A stretch of 64,000 nucleotides of DNA from contig NC_134167.1 in NCBI RefSeq assembly GCF_033958435.1, positions 5,228,001 through 5,292,000 on the forward strand, in the 5' to 3' direction. Position numbers and translations under genes: made by a program. Below are positions 56,241 to 64,000 of this stretch, one piece after another. The notes under the pieces are model-generated. The model was not told the origin of the DNA and searched no databases. It saw only the letters and a list, made by a program, of their open reading frames with translations. This stretch comes from Carettochelys insculpta (Eukaryota > Chordata > Testudines > Carettochelyidae). Position 1 is the stretch's first letter. Each line of letters starts with the position of its first letter.

Positions 56241-58160
56241 AGTATCAGCTGGGTGATGCTATGATCTGCACAGGGATGCCACACAGTTCCCTTCAAGTCC
56301 TGACTTTTATTGTTCTGCTCAGAATGGACCCTGTAAACAAATGTGTAAAAAATAAAAAATATCTACAGTAGCCTTAATTGAGCAGCTGTGTTGCATTGTT
56401 GCAGTGAGATGAGGGCCATTTCCTGTCAGTTATTGAGCTATTTAGCAATTATTTCTTATCACTGTTTGCAAATTTGACAGCATTCGGGCCCTGGTCACTG
56501 AATAGGAAGAAACAAGGTATTAAGCTCCCTCCTGCTGCCTGTGTCCCTGGAGGGTGGGGGAACACAACTCCACAAGAAGAAGCAATGTTTGATTACTTCA
56601 CCAAAAGTCTGTGGCCTGGCACAGATCCTGCCTAATGGAGTGTCTGCACTGTCATTAGCTAATGAAAAGCACCATTTCCAACCCTGCTGGGGAAAAGCCT
56701 CACTAACATGAGCAGCCATTATCCAACAAAGCAAGGGACAGGGCATTGGGCCTGGTATCATAAATTTTAGAAAAAACAGATGACACTTGCTAATTAAGCA
56801 ATGATCTCAGAGACTGGCTCTGACCAGGCCTTGTGACTTGCTTCTATTTTATTTTTACAGCAAAAAGTTCTTCCTCTGGCCTGGAGAGGAAACCAGAGAC
56901 ATCACAGCTACTTTTGCACCTGTGAGCGACCCACTTTCCTTCCACATGAAGGTGCTTTCTCTTGCTGCCTCTTGGGAGAGGGCAGCAGACTGTGGGATGG
57001 AGTGTGACCTGGGTCCCTCCAGAAAGCCACACTTCAGAGAGGAGTTGCCATGGCTGTCCTTCAGATAGCACAGCGGGGAGAGGTACGTGAGGGCTCACAC
57101 CATCCCCAGCACCCACCCCTCCCTGCACTCACCATCAGCACTGCACCATTTCCAGTGTGTGCAGAGATGGTCCTACCCTGAAGTGGTAGGGCTCCATAGC
57201 AGTGCGAGCCCTCTAGCCCACACTCACTGGAAGCAGTGGACAGGAGCGGAGCAGAGGTGCAGAGGGCCAGAGCAGGGAAAGAGAGGAGGCGGGGCTTGTG
57301 CTGGAAGAAGGCTGACAGAAGGGCATGAAGCCAGTTCCCCCGGGAACTCCACTTGTAAGTCACTGCTGTTCACATAGTCCATTCTCCCTGTCTCTCAGAG
57401 ACGTTAACAATCTCCTGGCCCCATGGGAACAAACTTGAGCGCCCTGGCTTGCTCAGTGGAACCATTTCATCTCTTGTGTGTGTGTGTGCGCGTGTGCTGC
57501 TATCACACAACACAGTGCAGCTTCTGTGCATGTGTGAAATGTAAGCCCCTGATCTCAAGCTCATTGAATTCAATGGCAATCTTTGGAATGGGCCTTAACA
57601 GAATGGCTGCTTTCTCCCTCATTGCTTTGTAAAGTGCTTTGGGATGCAGCACCTTCAATATGAAAGAAGCTAAATAAAACCAAATGCTGTTCCATTCTAT
57701 GGTTTTGCATTGCTTTCCGTTGCATTATGATGTGCTGTTGACCTGAGAATGCTTTGAACAAAGCCTCTCCATCAAGGGAGCTCAAGAGTGTGCGTGAATG
57801 GTATAATACTGTATGGGCATTTCTGTACCTGGTGTCACAGGCTAAAAGGTTGGTTGGATCCCATCCAACCTCCACAAAAGCTAAAACAACTGGAGGCTGT
57901 GTTACTTTTCTCAGCTTCAAAATAAATATTCAAATATGTTGAGAGAGATTAGATGCAATTTTCAAGGAAGAGGTTTAAAAAAAAAAAAGGCCATCCAAGT
58001 ATATGAATTATTCAACTGCAAAGCTGCAGAGTGAGCGTTATCAGGTAACTATCTATAATTATTAATAAATAATTTAGGTTTAATAGCTGGGAAAGAGATG
58101 CTTAATTGCATCATAACATAATTAATGGAATTAAGCTTCTATGGATGAAATGAGGAATTT
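56241..58160. other. Unique DNA, no gene recognised
   Basis: 57640-57680 has MIR-like tail words (aagtgctttgggatgcagca). A TG run lies at 57475-57488. Open frames of up to 116 codons have no domain. Confidence 0.35.
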
Positions 58161-58179
58161 CTCTCTCTCTCTCTCTCTC
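58161..58179. repeat. (CT)n microsatellite
   Basis: Nineteen bases of uninterrupted ct dinucleotides. Confidence 0.95.
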
Positions 58180-61070
58180 AATCTTTTCCCCCCAAGTTAA
58201 ATAATGCTATTTTCTCTCAAAGTCAGCTGGTTAATTATATCCACTCAGGTATAAATATGATGAGCTGTTAAAATAGGTCAGGGTTTTGTGTCAGCTCTAT
58301 GCTTTTGTGGTTAAGGAACTAGCTTGAGGTCAGCCCACTGACGGAGGTGTGTGTGTGGAAAGGGGACAGTTGCTCTGTAACTTGGTGATTCAAGAGTGAC
58401 CAGGGATCCCAGATGCTGCCATGCTGGCCTTGGCTAGAACCCCATGCCCTTTATATCACTGCCAGAGCCCCAGGAGGCACTGAGGGCTAGCTCCCCCAGT
58501 CCCACCCCCTTCTTTCTGAAGCTCCGCCCCTTCCCCTAAGGCCCCACCTCTTTGGGAAATACAGCACCTGACCCCTCCACCTTGCCCAGAGGGGCAGGTC
58601 TGAAAGTCCCTCTGAGTGATGCTCATGGACTGACGCTAGGGCCCAAGCAGTCTAGTTCCCAGACTCACCATCAACTTGGGTATTTCAATGGGAGTTTTAC
58701 CCAGTACCTTTAAAAATTTGGCTCTTGGTCCCAGCTTTCCCAAGTAAACTAGTGATTTTAGGCACCCAACTTGGAATACCCTAAAAAGAGGCTGGCATTC
58801 AGAGACTGGGTGTGCAGCCCTTTCTGAAAACCAGGCCCTTTGAAAGAGACTTAGTTTGTACAAGCAAAATCAGAAGCAAATAAAATCCAGCCAAGTGACA
58901 GATCCCTCTAACCCACTTCCTAGGTAGTGCCAACAAACTGAAATAAACATCCTCACAAATTTGCAAAACAAATCCTGTTTGTCTTACTTCAGGGCTTCCC
59001 CTGCAGGGACCCAACCTGCTTGGACAGTGTTTTTCTTCTCCCTGATAAAACCTTTCCTAGGTCTTCCCTCTGCCAGAGACACCCATCTCCATGACATTCT
59101 GCTCCACAGCTGAGACTCCACACCCCACTTAGGGGGTCCAGTAGCTCTGCTACCCTACACCAAATAATGTGAGCTCTAAGGTGTAGAAAGACCACAGTCT
59201 GGCCCCGAGAGAGTACTCTGCCTAGGCCACTCAAGAAAGCACTTAAGCACTCTCTTTAGAGCCCTTCCTGAAAAGGCACTGTCTTCTGAGTCGGGCCTTT
59301 TTGAAAGACCATTGAAACCAATGGAAAGACCACATTTGGAAAGACATTTGACTTCAGTTGGTTTAGGAGCAGGATCTCAGACAGTGGGCTTCTCTAAGCA
59401 GAGACTGCATTTTCATGATGTGTGTAAAGCAGAGGTGAGTCACCTGCAGCACGTGGAAACCCAGCTGTCCACCTCCCCCTACACATCTCTTTTACACTGG
59501 TGCACCACAGCCCCTACTCTTCCCTCTCCCTCCCCGCACTTTCAGAGTGCCACAAATTCACTGATTCATGCTCTGTCCTGGCTCCCTGCCCTTCCTCCTG
59601 GAGCTGGAATGCCATGAACCAGCTGTTCACAGTGTTCACTCAGGGAGGGGAGAGGGCAGAGTGGAGGTGGAGCACAAATCGGGTAATTCATAGCACTCTG
59701 AAAGTGCTGGCAGGGAAGAGGAGTAGGAAGTCTAGGGCTCCAGTGTGTGAGGGAAGGGAGGCTGACAGAGTGGGCCACGGGTGGCTGCAGCTCACTGAGA
59801 TGAAGAGGCTACCTACTCTCTTTTCTTGGTTGCCCATTGATGGTGTAAAGTGATGAGTGAAGTGGGCTATCCGATATTGATCAAGATTTTTAGGTGCTGC
59901 TGCGATACAAATAAGCAAGGAAAGAAAGAGCAGCCCTGAAATAACCCTAAAAATAGGAAACAGAAGTTGGTCCAATACACATTCTCTCTCCCACCTCATC
60001 TCACTGATAATAAAGACAGCTTACTAGACTGGAAAATTAATATGACTAAATGTTTTGTATCTATGGTTGCAGAAAAGTAGCATATTATAATGTACTATTT
60101 GAGGAATAGTGCATGAACATTTACTAGGGACTGTCCTGCAGGGAAGCATATGCCCAAGGGACCAGAGTTAAAAGGGCACATGCAGCTTTAGCTTTGTCAT
60201 TCAGTGCTTAACCATGCACTCCTAAAGATCTTTCAATGCAGGGGCAGGATAACATGGGACACTCTTATTCCTTCCCCTCTGTCATTATTACCCAATATTA
60301 CACCATGTTTGGGGAAACTGAGTGGCAGTACTTCACAGCTGATTTCGGCATGCAGAAATGGCCTGGACCCCCTGTGTATCCAAAATCTGCCCATCAGCAT
60401 GGAGCCAATTCAGGATTGGCAGCCCCATGGTGGGAAGGCTGACATTCCCCCACAGTGTTGCAGTGTTAACAAAACTGGGGCCCTCATCCATGGCCCATTC
60501 ACAGGGCTTTTTATTAGGCAATCCTATATTTTCATTAGTAATGGTGATGGAGCACTTAAGTTTTATGGGATGTTTGAGTGCTTGATTTCACTGCGCTTCC
60601 TGATTACTTTGCTGACTTTCCTGGGTGACGGGGACCATTTCCCTCCTTAGCAAAAAGGAAACGTTGTCAGCAGCAGCGTAGGCATAAATGAAGCCAGCGT
60701 CCATCGGCTGGTGGAGGGAAGTAGCCCATTAGAGGCTGTGAACTCAATTGTGAAGCCTTTTTGTAATTAATATACTTGCTAACATGCAACCCTGCCTGCC
60801 AATAATACCGCAAGATAATTGTTTAAGCAAAGCATAGATTAGTAAAATACCTTGCTAGGGTTTTGCCACTTATATGTAGCATAGCTGTTGAGATAATGGA
60901 AACAAGAAGCTATATATAATCTCTCGGGGCAAGTCCTCAGCTGATGTAAAGCCTCAGGCTGTGCTCCATTAGAGTCAATGATTCTAGGGTGAGGATTTGC
61001 TCTTGAATGTATGTAGTTCTCACCTGCTGTGCCCTAAATCTTTTCGCTGCTGGAAAACAAAGTGCTACAT
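58180..61070. other. Mostly unique DNA; possible conserved non-coding segments
   Basis: No gene. 60540-60900 is free of repeat words and has even composition. 58480-58560 is a GC-rich repeat-like patch and 60930-60990 a decayed fold-back phrase. The 148-codon frame at 60204-60650 has no domain. Confidence 0.3.
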
Positions 61071-61074
61071 ACAA

Positions 61075-61255
61075 CACAAGCAGTCCTGTGGCACCTTAGG
61101 CTATGTTTAGACTATGGTTGCTATTTCAGGATACAAATATATTCAAAAATAGCAATTCTGTGGCTACTCCCAGTGCTCAAAATAGCAGCGCTATTTCAAG
61201 TGTAGTATTCTGGTTCTGCTACCCCTCATCATGAGAGCGGTAGCAGAACCTTCCA
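61075..61255. mobile_element. Penelope tail scrap and miniature-element fragment with hairpin
   Basis: 'acacaagcagtcctgtggca' is a tail scrap (opposite orientation), followed by 'ggctatgtttagactatggt', a decayed GGCTATGTCTACACT terminus. ggttctgctac (61212-61222) pairs exactly with gtagcagaacc (61240-61250). Confidence 0.5.
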
Positions 61256-64000
61256 AATAGCTCTTTATTTTTGACTACTTACTTTGTTTCCTTCCCTCTT
61301 TGGAGCCGGCCCTGAATAAGGCTCTTTCTGTTTTACCCTCTCCTGTTTCTATTTGCTCAAGGATATTCGAGAGTGTGGTGCCTTCCTGTAAGCATGTCAC
61401 TGTGCCTTTGCCATGGATCCATGGAGGAAATGATTTTCCATGGGTCTCTTTACTGGTGCCTTTGAATACGCAAGGAGAAATCATACATTATCCTAGGTTT
61501 AGACAATGCCTTTTCACAAACAGATACGCATCCGCTCACACCATCCCAGCGGTGCTGAATGTGGCAGCTATTGACCAACACCTGGTATTGTTATGTAGCA
61601 CTTTAGAATGGGAATTGAAGAATTAAGCCCCCACCTCAAAAGGCCCCCAGAGCGCTAACCAAGGCCAGTTGTCTCCTATGTGCCCTTTGATACTAAGGCC
61701 AAGCCATTTCTCTAACCTTTGGCCTGCTCTTTGTCCATCTATCCATCTATTTGCAAACAACTGAACCACGAGGAAAAAAATACAATCCTCCCCCTGCCCA
61801 GTGGTGACAGTTTGCAAAGCATCGCTAAGCTTAATCGCCCCCCATTAAGCAATTATTGCAAATGAAAGCAGGAACTGTCGGCAAACTCAGCCAGCTCTGG
61901 GAGGAAAAGAGAAAGGGTTAGATAGCACCGGATGCTCTCTGCTTTCTAGTTTGGGGATCAACCTACATTCCTATCATAAAAAGATTTCCAGGCTTATAAA
62001 TAATAAAGTGACTGACAATTGCAGTGTTAACTCTGTCTTAGATTTATTCATTCATATCTTGCTTGCTTCCCCCTGCACTGCTTTTCCTCCTCATCCATGA
62101 CTCATAATTTATTGACAAAGCTTTTCCAAGTTTATCTGAATGAAACACTGAGACAATAGGTCACCTAGGAGGCACCTGTAGCCAGCAGCAGCCTTGATAA
62201 AGCTGCCACCTTGAGGCTCTTTTCAAGAGGGCAAGGGAGTGTTTGTTTATGTGTGGGCCTATATTTTTCACTTACAGGCATTTTCTGCCACTCTCGGGGG
62301 GAAGGGGAAAAATGCCCCATGAATTACAAATAAACAGATGCGATACAGACCCAAGACTACTTTTTTTCCCTTCATGGTAAATTTCCAGCAACAAGCCAAC
62401 CAATGGCAGTAAAGTAGAGAGATTGAAAATTATTTCAAAGGAAGCTTATCATCCTGGTGACATATGCACATTGAGCCTTGTAGATAGGATGAATGTAGGT
62501 TCCTTTTTGTGGGAGGAAGACAAATATATATACAGGTCTTTTTATTTGCATTCTGCTTTTCCTTTCGTTGCTTTTTGATTGTCCAACCTGTCAGCATTTC
62601 TACATGTAGGCTTGGTGCCTTCAAGAACTAAATAAATCTCTCCCTTAAAGGAACAACATCAGTGTAAAAATTAGGCTAACACTGTGCGTGCATTTTAAAA
62701 TTAAATAAAAATCCACATTTATATTGATAATACTGTGTTAGATTATTAAAATGGAAAGCATGTTAATATTCAAATTTACTTCTCATTAGTTGTGCTCATT
62801 CAGGTACAGATGCATAGAGAAAGTGTGGTGTATATAGACAGATAGATAAGTATGTAGCACTGCCAACTTTTGTAATTTCTGTGATATTTTATTCTTTTCC
62901 CTTAAAGTTCCTGCTCCTGGGGTCATGTGACAAAATGACAATTTCAGCTTTCAGTTTCTCATTTTTAAAGGTAGGTTTCTAGCCCTGGTGATTGTGGTGA
63001 AACACTTGAAAACAGGAAGCCCAAAGGGTGAGAAGACAAACAAAAAGCCTTCCACATTTTTTTTTAAATCTCAAGACTTTTAATCCACTTTTACAATTTG
63101 TGAGGATCTGACTCGTGATACTTGGAGGTGGCAGTACTGAGAGAGGTTGGAGATGGATAGGTAGTGAGACTGATACCAGGTTACCATTCAACTTGGAAAG
63201 GGAAAGTAAGAGTCACTTTCACTTTCTGGCTCCCATGCATCAGTACAATGCCCCTGTGTCTGGATTTCTAACAATGACAAAGCTTGTTTGCTTTCTAAAA
63301 GAGAAAAAGCCTGGTGCTGTGAAGTTTGCATCGGCGCTGAATTTCCCCTGCTGTTTGGGCCCTGCGTTTGTCATTGGGCTATTGTAAATGATCCAGGCCA
63401 GGCGTAAAGGCCAGATTCTCTCCAGCCACTGCATGGGTGAAAGGTGCCATAATGACTTTCCCTGTCCCCTAACTAATGAGTGATGTAAAAGGAAGGCAGA
63501 GCTGAAGGAATGGGATCTTCGCTGATTCTATGCCAATGCTCTAGTCTAGAGTTTATATGCAAGCAAGCTGGCTCAGTTTTTGTTTCTGAACACCCTGGTG
63601 CCACCCCAAACTAGGGCCATCCTGAAAACGGACCCTTTTTCTCCAATTCTACTCATCTTACTGCACCCTCTTCCTTGTCACTCTGCTCAGGGCTCATCCA
63701 GACTCTGAACAGAGACCCCAGTCCCTCCTCCCAACCAATGTTCCCAAATAAGGTGCAGGACAGGTCCATGGCTTGGCGTTGCAGATACAATGGGGGGAAT
63801 GTAGTGCACTCATTATGAGTGTTGCAGTACAGTGGGCAAACCAGTACGAACGGCCAGTCTCAAGAGGAACTCCAGCAATGACACAACTCCATCTAATCTG
63901 CTTGAAAGCAAATGGCTGATGCACTAGCACAAAATGTAGATCCAGTCCCAGCCCTGCATTAGCACAATAGCTGAGCACCTCCCAATGTACATCCTCACAC
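61256..64000. other. AT-rich unique DNA, no gene recognised
   Basis: The least repetitive end of the window. 61290-61640 and 61850-62750 have no repeat words. 62690-62790 is very AT-rich. Frames such as 61300-61626 (108 codons) have no domain. A (gata)-like tract lies near 62837-62850. Confidence 0.35.

Noticed and set aside
1..64000. CRISPR arrays, operons or bacterial ribosome-binding sites
   Set aside because: No regularly spaced repeats or compact gene layout. All evidence is vertebrate nuclear.

Overview
This window reads as turtle (Testudines) nuclear DNA: a gene-poor interval built from layered repeats, with no host exon that I can support. The attribution rests on repeat content. It has CR1 LINEs with their typical 3' end, a tRNA-derived SINE fragment of the cryptodiran 'Cry' type, Penelope-like 3' tails, a HARBI1-type transposon with a partner Myb/SANT gene, hAT miniature elements and old MIR-type SINEs. 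Every open frame above about 130 codons is either part of a transposon or has no recognisable features. A more precise taxon (the Trionychia are possible) is a guess from memory of repeat spelling.

Layout. 1-8 kb: mostly unique AT-rich DNA with old hAT and MIR fragments. 8.6-10 kb: a Penelope-like tail interrupted by a non-LTR retrotransposon with a 21-bp target duplication and an inverted 5' part. 10-20 kb: unique DNA with a small Tigger-like element, one hAT element and a pyrimidine-rich stretch. 20-23.9 kb: a GC-rich, decayed Harbinger transposon with a transposase on + and a Myb/SANT-like gene on -, arranged convergently. 24-28.5 kb: unique DNA, a hAT element and a miniature-element end. 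28.56-28.85 kb: a 230-nt near-perfect hairpin flanked by a target duplication. 29.8-33.8 kb: a CR1 cluster containing the longest intact CR1 frame (180 aa). 34-38.8 kb: unique DNA plus a GC-rich block. 38.8-42.5 kb: a Tigger-like element, a Penelope/GIY-YIG relic, and hAT and CR1 pieces. 43.8-44.9 kb: a CpG-rich palindromic miniature element and a second folded one. 47-48.7 kb: a pile of CR1, miniature-element and SINE fragments. 52-56.2 kb: hAT copies (one with a perfect 8-bp target duplication), short Penelope tails and a second GIY-YIG relic. 56.3-64 kb: the least repetitive part, AT-rich, with stretches resembling conserved non-coding DNA.

No genes work together as a host pathway. The biology visible here is transposition. 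At least three insertions carry inverted 5' segments together with target duplications, and the Penelope tails fold around a motif close to the hammerhead ribozyme core. Family names come from recognition by eye; no database search was run.
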